Origin: Shewanella sp. Choline-02u-19
GTDB lineage: Bacteria; Pseudomonadota; Gammaproteobacteria; Enterobacterales; Shewanellaceae
Assembly (NCBI RefSeq): GCF_002836205.1
Contig: NZ_PJBE01000013.1
Span: 3,521,645 to 3,585,644, forward strand
Direction of reading: 5' to 3'
DNA: 64,000 nt
Below, piece after piece: positions 46,065-55,056 of this stretch (positions are counted from its first letter, which is position 1; every line of letters starts with the position of its first letter). The notes beneath the pieces are model-generated. The model made no database searches. It was not told the DNA's origin and worked only from the letters and a program-made list of their open reading frames with translations. The position numbers and the translations under genes were made by a program.

Positions 46065-46162
46065 ATGCTGCCTCTTTTAAATTCGATTTAGCGTGGTTAC
46101 GCTAAGCTGTTTTCGACGCTTACCAGTGTAACCATTGCAATGTAAGCGAGGGTTTAGCTTAC

Positions 46163-46177
46163 GTAAAACACTGTAAA
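46163..46177. promoter_or_regulatory. CpxR box
   Basis: GTAAA-ACACT-GTAAA is a perfect CpxR tandem site (GTAAA-N5-GTAAA); another GTAAA follows at 46187. It lies between divergent cpxP and cpxR, about 100 bases before cpxP. Confidence 0.85.
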
Positions 46178-46304
46178 GCTGACGCAGTAAACCTAAATGC
46201 CGACGACATGACTAAATGACCTTTACATTGAATTACACTGCTAAACAGCAATTGACATCAAACAAGGTATACTCCTGATATTGAGCGTAATAAAAAGGGT
46301 TAGC

Positions 46305-46988
46305 ATGAGCCGTATACTGTTGATAGATGATGACTTAGGTCTTTCTGAATTACTGGCACAACTATTAGAACTAGAAGGGTTTGAACTGACATTAGCCCAT
46401 GATGGCCAGGCAGGACTCGAGCTCGCATTACAACAAACATTTGATCTCATCTTGCTCGATGTGATGCTACCTAAACTCAATGGTTTTGAAGTATTACGTG
46501 CACTGCGTACCAAGAAGCAAACTCCGGTATTGATGTTAACGGCACGAGGCGATGAAATAGACAGAGTCGTTGGCCTTGAGATTGGCGCAGATGACTACCT
46601 CCCAAAACCATTCAATGATCGCGAACTCGTCGCACGTATTCGCGCCATTATCAGACGCACGAATATTAAACCTAATGACAATACTCAAACAATACAGTCC
46701 TTTGGTGATCTCAGTCTAGATCCTGCTCGTCAAGAGGTGCATTGTCAGGAACTGCTTATCATTCTGACCGGAACTGAATTTAGTTTACTGTTTGAGTTAG
46801 TACAACATGCCGGTGAGCTCGCGTCTAAAGAGACACTCAGTGAAAAAGTGCTGGGAAAGAAGCTGATGCCATTTGATCGTAGTTTAGACATGCATCTGTC
46901 TAACTTACGTAAAAAGATGCCTGAACGTATTGATGGTCGTCCACGAGTTAAAACGATTCGTGGCAAAGGTTATATCTGGTTACCTTAA
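46305..46988 (+). CDS. cpxR: Envelope stress response regulator CpxR
   Basis: This 227-residue OmpR-family regulator starts at ATG 46305 (AAGGG upstream). The receiver has acidic residues in LIDDDLG and phospho-Asp52 in LLLDVMLP, with the conserved Lys in DYLPKPFN; the winged helix is C-terminal (SLDMHLSNLRKKM, VKTIRGKGYIW). It is followed without a gap by cpxA and faces cpxP across the CpxR box. Confidence 0.95.
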   Translation: MSRILLIDDDLGLSELLAQLLELEGFELTLAHDGQAGLELALQQTFDLILLDVMLPKLNGFEVLRALRTKKQTPVLMLTARGDEIDRVVGLEIGADDYLPKPFNDRELVARIRAIIRRTNIKPNDNTQTIQSFGDLSLDPARQEVHCQELLIILTGTEFSLLFELVQHAGELASKETLSEKVLGKKLMPFDRSLDMHLSNLRKKMPERIDGRPRVKTIRGKGYIWLP

Positions 46989-48359
46989 ATGTCATTGAGA
47001 AAAAGTCCCAACAATATTTTTGTAAAGTTACTGCTCGGCTTTTGGTTATGTAGCTCATTGATCATAGCCCTCATCGGTTTGCTGCCGCTATTACAGCAAA
47101 ACCATGACCAGTCAGAGTTACCTCCTCGCCTCGAGAGCATGTTAGCAAAGCTGGCACAGAAGATCATTGACTCACCCCAAGTAATGCAACCCGATAGGAT
47201 GAAGCGCTTGAGCCGCTTCAAACAGAGAGATGGTCGCCCGGTAAGGATCTACCTTGTCGATGAAAACTCACGTGTGCTCAATACTCATAAACCTTCACGA
47301 GCTCTACGTCGGTTTATGCTGATGGCTGATGAAGCCGGTAAACCAATAAAGCATCAATTCAGAGATGAGCTGTTATTTGGTCCATATGAGTTTAAAGCAG
47401 AAGGTAAGCAATACGCTTTATATGGTCGTTTACCCGAGCATCACCCTCGACCTTGGTTTTTCTTTTTTATTGATAACAAAATCCTCACCTTAAGTATTGC
47501 AATTTTATTGTCAGGCTTGCTCTGCGGACTTTTTGCCTGGCATCTAGGCAAACCTTTACGTTCACTAAAAAGCAGTGCTGACGCCTTAGCTAATGGTGAT
47601 TTAAGCAGCCGTGTCGACAGTGCAACAGCCAAGCGTAATGATGAAATTGGACAGCTTGCTCAAGCATTTAACGGGATGGCAGATTCTGTTGAAGATATGG
47701 TCAAAAGCCAACAGCGATTGATAAGCGATATCTCACATGAACTCAGAACACCATTGACTAGGCTCAAGCTATCACTGGCGCTAAGCCGTAAAAAAGGTCA
47801 AGAAACCCAAGAAACACAGCGAATAGAGTACGAAGCGGATTTGTTGGAACAGATGATTGCCGAGTTACTAGAACTGTCACGGGTTAAGCTCAATGCCAGC
47901 GAGTCTAAGCGCAACTTAGAACTTGCAGAGGCCTTAAGTCAGGTGCTAGATGATGCCGATTTTGAGGCTCAACAACAAAACAAACAGCTACATATTGATA
48001 TCGATGAATCGATACGAGTGCCGCTTTACCCTAGGCCACTGTCTAGGGCGGTAGAGAACTTGCTGCGTAATGCGATTCGATATGCAACTTCACAAATTAC
48101 TATTCAAGCTTCAATTACAGGTCAATTAATTAAACTTGAAATTATCGATGATGGACCCGGGATCCCAGATACTGCCGACTTAGAAGCTATTTTTAAACCC
48201 TTCTATCGTCCGCAATCTGCAAGAGATAGAGAGTCTGGCGGATGGGGCTTAGGCTTAGCAATTGCTGAAGCTGCGGTGACTGCGCATCAAGGTCAGATAA
48301 AAGCTGAAAACGGCTCCCCCACGGGTCTTAAAATTACCATAACATTGCCCTTGGCGTAA
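46989..48359 (+). CDS. cpxA: Envelope stress sensor kinase CpxA
   Basis: This 456-residue membrane kinase starts on the base after the cpxR stop. It has two transmembrane helices (about 13-33 and 158-182) around a periplasmic sensor domain, a HAMP domain, the H-box DISHELRTPLTRLKL, and ATPase boxes (NLLRNAIRYA, DDGPGIP, GWGLGLAI). It phosphorylates CpxR on envelope stress. Confidence 0.95.
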   Translation: MSLRKSPNNIFVKLLLGFWLCSSLIIALIGLLPLLQQNHDQSELPPRLESMLAKLAQKIIDSPQVMQPDRMKRLSRFKQRDGRPVRIYLVDENSRVLNTHKPSRALRRFMLMADEAGKPIKHQFRDELLFGPYEFKAEGKQYALYGRLPEHHPRPWFFFFIDNKILTLSIAILLSGLLCGLFAWHLGKPLRSLKSSADALANGDLSSRVDSATAKRNDEIGQLAQAFNGMADSVEDMVKSQQRLISDISHELRTPLTRLKLSLALSRKKGQETQETQRIEYEADLLEQMIAELLELSRVKLNASESKRNLELAEALSQVLDDADFEAQQQNKQLHIDIDESIRVPLYPRPLSRAVENLLRNAIRYATSQITIQASITGQLIKLEIIDDGPGIPDTADLEAIFKPFYRPQSARDRESGGWGLGLAIAEAAVTAHQGQIKAENGSPTGLKITITLPLA

Positions 48360-48367
48360 ACGGGACT

Positions 48368-48392
48368 CCATACCCATATGACTTGGGTATGG
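48368..48392. terminator. Hairpin between cpxA and the TetR gene
   Basis: Perfect 9-bp stem CCATACCCA/TGGGTATGG between convergent genes; no T run. Confidence 0.5.
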
Positions 48393-48393
48393 A

Positions 48394-49041
48394 CTATGCC
48401 GCGCTTGCGGTCGCTTCTAATGACGCAAGCCAGTTTATATAGTCGCTCAGCTTGGGGATCCGCTTATCTGAGTGTCCCATTAATTGTGCCAATGCGTAAC
48501 TAAACTGATGGTATAAGTTAGCGTCATTGTAGTGCTTACCCGCATCATCACAATTAATATGTGCGCCGCGTAAATAATTGGCCACCAGCTCTGCTCGATT
48601 AAAACCTTCAACAATACCAACGGCTTTTATTAACTGACGATTCCATTCAATATAGTCGCCATAAGCTTGTCCAAAAGCACAACGATTATCGTCAGTTGCT
48701 TGCTCAAGGAGTTCAGAATTTGGCATCACTCTCGAAATAATAAAACGATTATATAAGAGATCGTCACGTATACCCCAGCAATGGTGCATCAAAAAGCGCG
48801 TTAAACAGTCTTGATATTGGCTTTCGTCGATAGCGGCTCTTTCTAAACGCTTCTTAAAGTGTGCCGTCGCCACCGTCACCATTAAATCCGCTTCACTTGG
48901 AAAATGATTATAGATTGTACCTTTAGAGATCTGACTAGCTTCAACCAAATGAGAACGCCGTAAGTCAAAACTTTTATGGCCACGCAGGCATCGCTCCGCA
49001 ACGTCAGTTAAGTAGCTTTCTCGTTGTTGCCAATTACTCAT
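48394..49041 (-). CDS. TetR/AcrR family transcriptional regulator
   Basis: This 215-residue protein has the TetR helix-turn-helix (LVEASQISKGTIYNHFPSEADLMVTVA, about residues 31-57) and a helical ligand domain with several His and Cys residues. It is divergent from the LysR gene at 49163, and both lie at the edge of the DMSP/acrylate island. It is one candidate for the factor binding the shared palindromes there, but nothing proves it. Confidence 0.85.
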   Translation of the reverse strand: MSNWQQRESYLTDVAERCLRGHKSFDLRRSHLVEASQISKGTIYNHFPSEADLMVTVATAHFKKRLERAAIDESQYQDCLTRFLMHHCWGIRDDLLYNRFIISRVMPNSELLEQATDDNRCAFGQAYGDYIEWNRQLIKAVGIVEGFNRAELVANYLRGAHINCDDAGKHYNDANLYHQFSYALAQLMGHSDKRIPKLSDYINWLASLEATASAA

Positions 49042-49118
49042 GTCGACCTCTTCACGAATCTAACAATTAGTTTAAATAAACTTCACATTCATAACATAGC
49101 AGCCTAGGACTTACGGCG

Positions 49119-49158
49119 GTATTGAGTAATACTGATACCACTATGAATAAACTCAATA
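49119..49158. promoter_or_regulatory. Candidate operator between divergent TetR and LysR genes
   Basis: TATTGAGT (49120-49127) is mirrored by ACTCAATA (49151-49158), and GTATT-GAGT-AATAC is a smaller dyad at 49119-49132. The position suits autoregulation by either flanking regulator. Confidence 0.35.
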
Positions 49159-49162
49159 GCCC

Positions 49163-50050
49163 ATGTTAAAAATTGAATTGTTAGAAAGCTTTATTGCGGT
49201 AGCTGAATGTGGAAACCTTTCCAAGGCGGCGGATAAACTCTGCCGCACACAATCAACCATTAGCTTACAAATCAAGAAGTTAGAGGAAAGCGTAGGTCAA
49301 CCTTTGTTACTCAGAGACAACAAAGGTGTCACGCTAACTGAGTCTGGTAAGACGTTACTTAACTACGCTTATAAGATGATGCAACTCAGCTCACAAGCAC
49401 TTGATGAACTAAAGGATTGTCAAAACCGTGAAGTGATACGACTAGGTGTGCCGACAGATTACATCAACCGTTATCTCGGCAGTTGTTTGCTGGAGTTTAT
49501 TCGCGAGTTTACTTGCATCGAGCTAGTCATCGATACCGACGTGAGTGGTAATCTTTATAAGCGACTGCACAACGGTGAATTCGATGTCATTGTTGCGACT
49601 CACTGGCAAGCACCTGCAGCCGGTCATGGTGAACTGCTATTTGAACGTCGTTTTCATTGGGTTGCGGCAAAAGAGGGCAATGCCCATAAACGGGAAACCG
49701 TGCCTATGGCTTTGTATCCTGAAAACTGCCCCATTCGCGCACAGGTTTTTGCCAACCATAGAATATCCATGCGCCCGATGAGTGTATTACTATCAACCCC
49801 ATCGCCAGCGGCAATATGTATGGCGGTCGAAAATGACTTAGTGATCGCTCCCGTCGCCGAATTTCGAATTAGTGACAAGATGCAAATTATCGATCCTATT
49901 AAACACAATATCCCACCACTGCCGATTTTCAATGAGTCCTTGTATCTCAATCCAGAGACACAAACTGAGGCCACAAATCAATTAATTAACTTAATAAAAG
50001 CCAATGTAACTGACTTGGGTGAAGTCACTCAAACTGTCAATCCCAGTTAA
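49163..50050 (+). CDS. LysR family transcriptional regulator
   Basis: This 295-residue protein has the usual N-terminal winged helix (LESFIAVAECGNLSKAADKLCRTQSTISLQIKKLEESVG) and a periplasmic-binding-like effector domain. It ends at a strong terminator. It faces away from the TetR gene; its target and effector are not evident from context. Confidence 0.88.
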   Translation: MLKIELLESFIAVAECGNLSKAADKLCRTQSTISLQIKKLEESVGQPLLLRDNKGVTLTESGKTLLNYAYKMMQLSSQALDELKDCQNREVIRLGVPTDYINRYLGSCLLEFIREFTCIELVIDTDVSGNLYKRLHNGEFDVIVATHWQAPAAGHGELLFERRFHWVAAKEGNAHKRETVPMALYPENCPIRAQVFANHRISMRPMSVLLSTPSPAAICMAVENDLVIAPVAEFRISDKMQIIDPIKHNIPPLPIFNESLYLNPETQTEATNQLINLIKANVTDLGEVTQTVNPS

Positions 50051-50075
50051 CCACGGCTTCAAATCTGTTAAACAA

Positions 50076-50107
50076 AAAATGCCAACAATATTGTTGGCAT
50101 TTTTTTA
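50076..50107. terminator. Rho-independent terminator (bidirectional)
   Basis: A 14-bp self-complementary stem around ATGCCAACAATATTGTTGGC with T runs on both sides, between the LysR gene and the convergent outer-membrane barrel gene. Confidence 0.85.
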
Positions 50108-50141
50108 TGTTTTTAAACTAACCTCTACAGTGAGTAAGCCA

Positions 50142-51248
50142 CTAGAAGTAGTAAGCGAAGTTGATATTAAATCGTTGATCCCAATCGTCATCAGCTTGGG
50201 TTAAGCCTAAGCTGTTGCCACCCAACCATAAGACGTTTTTAGCCATATAATAGTCAACATAAACAAAGACTGGACCATATGCTAATGACACACCCGTGGT
50301 ATTTAGCAATGAATCATCAAACGCTTCAACATCTGGCTGTACCATACTAAAGTCATTATAGAGCGTGTAGCTTCCCCATGAAGTTGTGATGTTTTTTGAT
50401 AAGTTAGCGGTATAGATATTACCTTTGCTAGCAACTTCAAAAAACCCATCTAACATGCCCATACCAATCTTATTCGGATCAATTTGACCATCGTCATATT
50501 GATCATAATCATAAGCTAAATATTGTGCTTGAAGGCCCCATCCGTCATAACTCATATCAAGGTGTGCAGCATAATTAAGAGTATCGCCATTTTCACCAAA
50601 CGCTGAGTTATAGAGTTGTCCGTACTCAAGTGATGCACCCACTATCGTAATCAATTCCCCATTCGTAAGCGTAAAGCTTTGACGAGCCGCTAAAGTATTA
50701 GCTTCTTCGTTATTATAACTCGTACCATCAACCGTGCCTTTAGCTACCGTACCCGCAAAATCTCGATGATCACTGCCGCCATATACCGCATTCTTAATAA
50801 AGGCGAACTCTGTTAGTGAACGACCATTTTGATATTTTGCCGCAACACCAACACCATAATCGTCTTCAAAGCCCAAATAGTAGTTTAAGCTATACCACCA
50901 GTTATGCGATGCGTAGCCCTTATTACCAAAAGGTTTATTGATAACGCCGCCGCTAACCGTTAAGTCTTCATTGACATCCCAATAAGCATAACCATATTTT
51001 AAGAAATCATAACCTTGATAAAACCGATATTCAGCTTTAACGCCAATATCATTCCATTTGTCTGAAAAAGTAACGGATAATAAGTTAAAGTCGAGATCAC
51101 CAATTTTATCTTTTGACGATTCAGAATAATCACTATAACTGTAATTAGCACGAACTGAACCACCAACTTTTAAATCATCAGCAACTGCAAAGTTACTCGT
51201 AATAGCTACCAGCGCCGAAAAAGTCAGCGCTATATTTAGCTTGCTCAT
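50142..51248 (-). CDS. Outer membrane beta-barrel channel of the DMSP island
   Basis: This 368-residue protein has a signal peptide (residues 1-23), then a long series of amphipathic strands rich in Tyr, Gly and Asp, ending in a terminal aromatic signature (NINFAYYF). The ribosome binding site AAGGA is good. The family is not certain. It follows dddY by 118 bases on the same strand and may be cotranscribed, so it could admit DMSP or acrylate to the periplasm; that is inference. Confidence 0.8.
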   Translation of the reverse strand: MSKLNIALTFSALVAITSNFAVADDLKVGGSVRANYSYSDYSESSKDKIGDLDFNLLSVTFSDKWNDIGVKAEYRFYQGYDFLKYGYAYWDVNEDLTVSGGVINKPFGNKGYASHNWWYSLNYYLGFEDDYGVGVAAKYQNGRSLTEFAFIKNAVYGGSDHRDFAGTVAKGTVDGTSYNNEEANTLAARQSFTLTNGELITIVGASLEYGQLYNSAFGENGDTLNYAAHLDMSYDGWGLQAQYLAYDYDQYDDGQIDPNKIGMGMLDGFFEVASKGNIYTANLSKNITTSWGSYTLYNDFSMVQPDVEAFDDSLLNTTGVSLAYGPVFVYVDYYMAKNVLWLGGNSLGLTQADDDWDQRFNINFAYYF

Positions 51249-51366
51249 CGAATACGTCCTTTTATTTAAAAAATAATATAGTGTTAAAAAATTAATTGAG
51301 AGGGTTATATCTACAGTGGGATTAAATTAATAGGCAATAGATTTTATCTATCGCCATATTAAATCA

Positions 51367-52611
51367 CTACCATTTGATTTTGGTTAAATCACACTGAATA
51401 ACTTCGCCACGTTTAGCCGGTGTTCCCGGATTTTCAGCTGATTCGCACAGCAAAGTTGTGCCATAGTCATTACGCTTGTCATTCGCGTTACTTCTGGCCC
51501 AGACTGATACGATAGCGCGCTCTTCAGGCTTAGCTTCGCAACTACCGTCAACATCAAATGCATGGATAGTATTCTGGTGGAAGTAGATCAATGGATCTTG
51601 TTCGCTGCTACCTGATAACCACATAGTTTGTGAATTATGCTGACCTTCATCAAATTGCACTCGACGTATTTTGTCATCCTCTTTTACGGTTGTAACAAGA
51701 GGTGAATCTTCACGGATAGCCATTGTTTTGAACTGATTGGTACAAGCTGGCACACGCATGTTGTAGTACATCTCAGAGATTGCGTGATTATGGAACGGAT
51801 ACAAGGTATCAACAGATTGTACTGTCATACCCACTTCTGCACCGACCTTTTCGCCATTAATTTCATCAATACGTAATAAGCCCCAATGACCAAATATTTC
51901 AGCGTATGCATAACCACCACGAATATTGTTAAAGTTCTTATCGTTACGCTTACTTTCTTCTGCGTACATAGGGAACCAACCCGCCGCAGCCCATAGGTTG
52001 GGTAACGCGTTAGCACTAATGTCATAAGGAAATACCGCAGGCATTTTGACTTCATCACCCGTCACCATCTTGTAAAAATTATCGGTAAAACTCTTACCTA
52101 ACTTTTTCACTTCAGGGTTAGTGACCTTCTCTTTAAAAAAGGTCTCAAAAGTAGTGCGATTCAGCCATTTCGCCACGGGAGAGTTTTCCGTTAGCTCACC
52201 ACCTGGATTGTAGATCCAAGCAACGTCTTCACGTGCACCAAAGCACTTTTTTGCTTCATCAGCGTTATTAATCACCTGATAGATGTTTTTCACCATCAAC
52301 TTCATATCACGCCTATCCATCAAGCACATACGTTGACCGCCCTCTGTCGAGTCAATCATAGCCGAGTCCGAATTAAGGCAACCGCTTGTTTGATCGTTGG
52401 TCAGTGCAATAGCGTAAGCTTTTAGATAGGTTAAAGTCTCATCCCATAGAATATCGACATACTTTTGGTCATCAGCAGAATATTTTGCTTGCTCAGCTAA
52501 ACAACTAAACTTTGCCGACTTAATCTCATTAGCATCTAAGAAATCTGGAATCTCAGCTGCCGCGACACTATTGGACAGAAGCAAAGCTCCCAATACTATT
52601 TTACAGTTCAT
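51367..52611 (-). CDS. dddY: Periplasmic DMSP lyase DddY
   Basis: This 414-residue protein has a signal peptide (residues 1-19, SVAAA) and matches the DddY family in length and in its C-terminal cupin-like core. H274, H276 and E280 in FHNHAISEMYY plus a later His (H345 or H350 in FHQNTIH) form the expected metal site, with Y282/Y283 as candidate catalytic base. DddY cleaves dimethylsulfoniopropionate to dimethyl sulfide and acrylate in the periplasm. A palindrome (TTTGGAA-N4-TTCCAAA) lies 53 bases upstream of the start and recurs before the neighbouring reductase operon. Confidence 0.9.
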   Translation of the reverse strand: MNCKIVLGALLLSNSVAAAEIPDFLDANEIKSAKFSCLAEQAKYSADDQKYVDILWDETLTYLKAYAIALTNDQTSGCLNSDSAMIDSTEGGQRMCLMDRRDMKLMVKNIYQVINNADEAKKCFGAREDVAWIYNPGGELTENSPVAKWLNRTTFETFFKEKVTNPEVKKLGKSFTDNFYKMVTGDEVKMPAVFPYDISANALPNLWAAAGWFPMYAEESKRNDKNFNNIRGGYAYAEIFGHWGLLRIDEINGEKVGAEVGMTVQSVDTLYPFHNHAISEMYYNMRVPACTNQFKTMAIREDSPLVTTVKEDDKIRRVQFDEGQHNSQTMWLSGSSEQDPLIYFHQNTIHAFDVDGSCEAKPEERAIVSVWARSNANDKRNDYGTTLLCESAENPGTPAKRGEVIQCDLTKIKW

Positions 52612-52663
52612 ACATCACCATTATTGTTTAATTATATAATATAAAACTCCGCGTAATATTATA

Positions 52664-52681
52664 TTTGGAATCATTTCCAAA
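52664..52681. promoter_or_regulatory. Palindrome upstream of dddY (shared operator, copy 1)
   Basis: TTTGGAA-TCAT-TTCCAAA, perfect 7-base arms around 4 bases, 53-70 bases before the dddY start. Same core TGGAA-N4-TTCCA as copies 2 and 3 upstream of the reductase. Confidence 0.75.
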
Positions 52682-52831
52682 AATGATTAAACCACAAACT
52701 TTTATCAAAAAAATCATCATCTGTATCACATAACCAAAATATGATGACAAAATTTAATTGTATTAATTAAATTAGAACTTAATCAATAAAACTTTACTAA
52801 TAGTAATAGATGTATATCCACACAAATAAAA

Positions 52832-52856
52832 AGCCCCGCAATAAAATTGCGAGGCT
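52832..52856 (-). terminator. Leftward rho-independent terminator (distal)
   Basis: On the minus strand a 10-bp stem (AGCCTCGCAA with one mismatch) precedes CTTTTT; the last of three hairpins after the reductase operon. Confidence 0.75.
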
Positions 52857-52910
52857 AATATTAACTTATAGAAACTTGCAGGGATCTTATAAATTTTATT
52901 TCAATAAAAA

Positions 52911-52935
52911 AGGCCATTACTGAGTAGCATGGCCT
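52911..52935 (-). terminator. Leftward rho-independent terminator (middle)
   Basis: On the minus strand AGGCCAT pairs with ATGGCCT around an inner TACT/AGTA pairing, followed by TTTTT. Confidence 0.8.
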
Positions 52936-52968
52936 GATCCTAATGATTAGGATAATTGAGATGAAACG

Positions 52969-52988
52969 CCACTCATCACAATGAGTGG
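52969..52988 (-). terminator. Hairpin just after the cytochrome gene
   Basis: Perfect 8-bp stem CCACTCAT/ATGAGTGG with CACA loop, 8 bases past the stop; no T run, possibly a stabilising or attenuating hairpin. Confidence 0.5.
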
Positions 52989-52996
52989 TTTACCGT

Positions 52997-53350
52997 TTAC
53001 TCTTTAAATTTATCAAACTTAAAAGTATGGCAGTTACTGCATAATGGCTTTTTAGATGTATGCTCGCCATGACACTCTTGGCAAGGTAACTCTTTACCGT
53101 AATGCAGGTTGTTATGTGGATTCTGCCACTTATCTTCTTCGTTACGCGCTGTTTGCTCTGCCAAGTCATCTACATCATGACACTGCAAACATGCTTGATC
53201 TGATGGAAACTGTTTGATGCCATTGTCGTGGCATGTTTTACAGTCTTTACCGATCACTTCTTTATGGTGGTCTCGCACCTCTACTGCTTGTGCAGATAGA
53301 GTTAACAGGCAACCCAATGTTAGCGCTAATACCGCTTTAAATTTACTCAT
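52997..53350 (-). CDS. Periplasmic tetraheme cytochrome c, electron donor subunit (ArdB-like)
   Basis: This 117-residue protein starts at ATG 53350 (AAGGA 7 bases upstream) with a signal peptide (SAQA). Four C-x2-CH heme motifs are present (CKTCH, CLQCH, CQECH, CSNCH), with further His residues for bis-His ligation. It matches the N-terminal heme domain of Shewanella flavocytochrome c fumarate reductase, here as a free subunit. The flavin subunit is encoded 25 bases upstream. It should pass electrons from CymA-type quinol oxidation to the flavoprotein. Confidence 0.92.
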   Translation of the reverse strand: MSKFKAVLALTLGCLLTLSAQAVEVRDHHKEVIGKDCKTCHDNGIKQFPSDQACLQCHDVDDLAEQTARNEEDKWQNPHNNLHYGKELPCQECHGEHTSKKPLCSNCHTFKFDKFKE

Positions 53351-53378
53351 CACTCATTCCTTTTATTATCTGGTAAAT

Positions 53379-54899
53379 TTAGGCTTTCATGACGCTGCGT
53401 GCAGCTGTCATACCCATCACCATGCATTCCGGAATTGAGCAACTACCTAAACGGCTCACACCATGAATACCACCACAGACTTCACCGGCTGCATATAGAC
53501 CAGAGATAGACTGACCTGTGAAGCTGTCTTTCACTTCGGCTTTAGTATTGACCTGTACACCACCTTGGCAATAATGCACTTTTGGCCATAGTCTTACGAC
53601 GGTGAATGGCGCTTGGATAAACTTATCTTTAGCCTTAGTCATATTCTTACCGAACTGCTTGTCATCACCAGACTTAACGTATTCGTTATACTCTGCGATC
53701 TGAGCTTTCAGCGCTGTAAGTGGCACTTCAAAATGTTTGGCTAGTTCTTCAACTGAATCAAACTTCCAACCGACGTTGTACTTGATTACTTTCTTAGTAT
53801 TCGGATGCTTTTTAGAATCCTTATAGCTAGTGATCAAGATTGGAGGCAGTGCGTTACCCTTTTCATCACGGCAACTTAGCTCAGCATCAGCACGCGTCTT
53901 ACGGTCAGCAATTTCGTTCATGAAACGCTTACCCGTTAGACGGTTTACCGCCATTGAATGAGGGAAATTGTAGATAGAATAGTTAGACACATAACCGAAT
54001 CCACCTTCATCAGGTGACGCCCAAGGGCCAGATTGAATGTGCGCTAAATGTACAGGGATGGCGCCTAAGCGGAACATCTCATACATACCTTCGCCCGTAG
54101 CACCGGGGGCGTTAGTACAACCCACTTCAGCTGTTAGCGTTGGATCTTGCGCCATACGTAAATCAACGTTCTGGGCAAAGCCACCTGTTGCCATAATCAC
54201 GCCGCGCTTGGCACGGATATTAATCACTTTACCTGGCTGATCTTCTTCAAAGTGATAGTTTTCGCGCATTTTAACGCCAACAACTTCGCCTTGTTCACCC
54301 ACTAAGAAACCTTCGAACTTAGCGCGGTTATGAGTATGAACACCGAGTTTACGACATTCATTAAGTAGCGGTTGAGTAATACCAGCACCACAACTGACGG
54401 TAGTTTGATAAGTACGTGCTACCGAGTGACCACCTAACTGCTGCAGATAAGGATGGAATTCAGAGCCTGCATCTAATGTCATTTGCAGTGCTTCTACTGC
54501 ATGCGAAGCCACGTGACGAAGTAAAGCTTCATCAGCGATACCACGGCCAGATTTAAGCTGATCTGCGACCATGCGGTCAACTGAATCTTGAACGCCTTCA
54601 GTTTTTTGCATTGGCGTACCAGGCGCAGCAAACAAACCACCATTAATGGCTGAGTTACCGCCAAAGTACGACATTTTTTCAAAAATATGTACGTCTTTTG
54701 CGCCTTTGCGTGTGGCTTCAATTGCCGCCGCTAACCCCGAAAAACCGGAACCAATAATAAGGACTTCAACTTCTTTGTCCCATTTAACGCCATCCGCTTT
54801 CTCAGAAATGGCCATTGCTGGTGCAGCCATTGCGACACCTGCTGCAGCTCCCATTCCCTTAATGAAATTGCGGCGTCCTAGCAGATCTTTATTGCTCAT
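53379..54899 (-). CDS. Periplasmic flavoprotein reductase, probable acrylate reductase subunit (ArdA-like)
   Basis: This 506-residue FAD protein has a Tat signal (GRRNFIKG followed by a hydrophobic stretch to AMA), so it is exported folded with flavin. The FAD motif GSGFSGLAAAIEA is at about 50-62. Against fumarate reductase Fcc3, aligned by eye, the catalytic Arg (EIADRK), His (KVHYCQGG) and C-terminal Arg (GIHGVSRLGS) are kept, but the His that holds the second carboxylate of fumarate (IQAHPT) is replaced (IQSGPW). A monocarboxylate substrate is therefore likely, and the neighbouring dddY makes acrylate. Other enoates such as methacrylate remain possible. Confidence 0.85.
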   Translation of the reverse strand: MSNKDLLGRRNFIKGMGAAAGVAMAAPAMAISEKADGVKWDKEVEVLIIGSGFSGLAAAIEATRKGAKDVHIFEKMSYFGGNSAINGGLFAAPGTPMQKTEGVQDSVDRMVADQLKSGRGIADEALLRHVASHAVEALQMTLDAGSEFHPYLQQLGGHSVARTYQTTVSCGAGITQPLLNECRKLGVHTHNRAKFEGFLVGEQGEVVGVKMRENYHFEEDQPGKVINIRAKRGVIMATGGFAQNVDLRMAQDPTLTAEVGCTNAPGATGEGMYEMFRLGAIPVHLAHIQSGPWASPDEGGFGYVSNYSIYNFPHSMAVNRLTGKRFMNEIADRKTRADAELSCRDEKGNALPPILITSYKDSKKHPNTKKVIKYNVGWKFDSVEELAKHFEVPLTALKAQIAEYNEYVKSGDDKQFGKNMTKAKDKFIQAPFTVVRLWPKVHYCQGGVQVNTKAEVKDSFTGQSISGLYAAGEVCGGIHGVSRLGSCSIPECMVMGMTAARSVMKA

Positions 54900-54943
54900 C
54901 TGTCATCACCCTATAGTTTTATTAGACGCAACAATGATATGAC

Positions 54944-54957
54944 TGGAACCAGTTCCA
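54944..54957. promoter_or_regulatory. Palindrome upstream of the reductase operon (copy 2)
   Basis: TGGAACCAGTTCCA, a 14-base dyad 45 bases before the flavoprotein start. Confidence 0.75.
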
Positions 54958-55056
54958 AAACGAGAGTTAAGCAGAGCTTTATTTAAAACATTATGACAAC
55001 ATTTAGAAACTCAAGCTTAGATCTAATGTTTAAGATTTTTACTACTTTTGAGGTAT

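Noticed and set aside
52700..52740. CRP-like half site (TATCACATAA) upstream of dddY
   Set aside because: The opposite half of the dyad is poor; not strong enough to list.
53379..54899. Fumarate reductase
   Set aside because: The residue gripping the second carboxylate is not conserved in my alignment and the context is DMSP/acrylate; not excluded experimentally.
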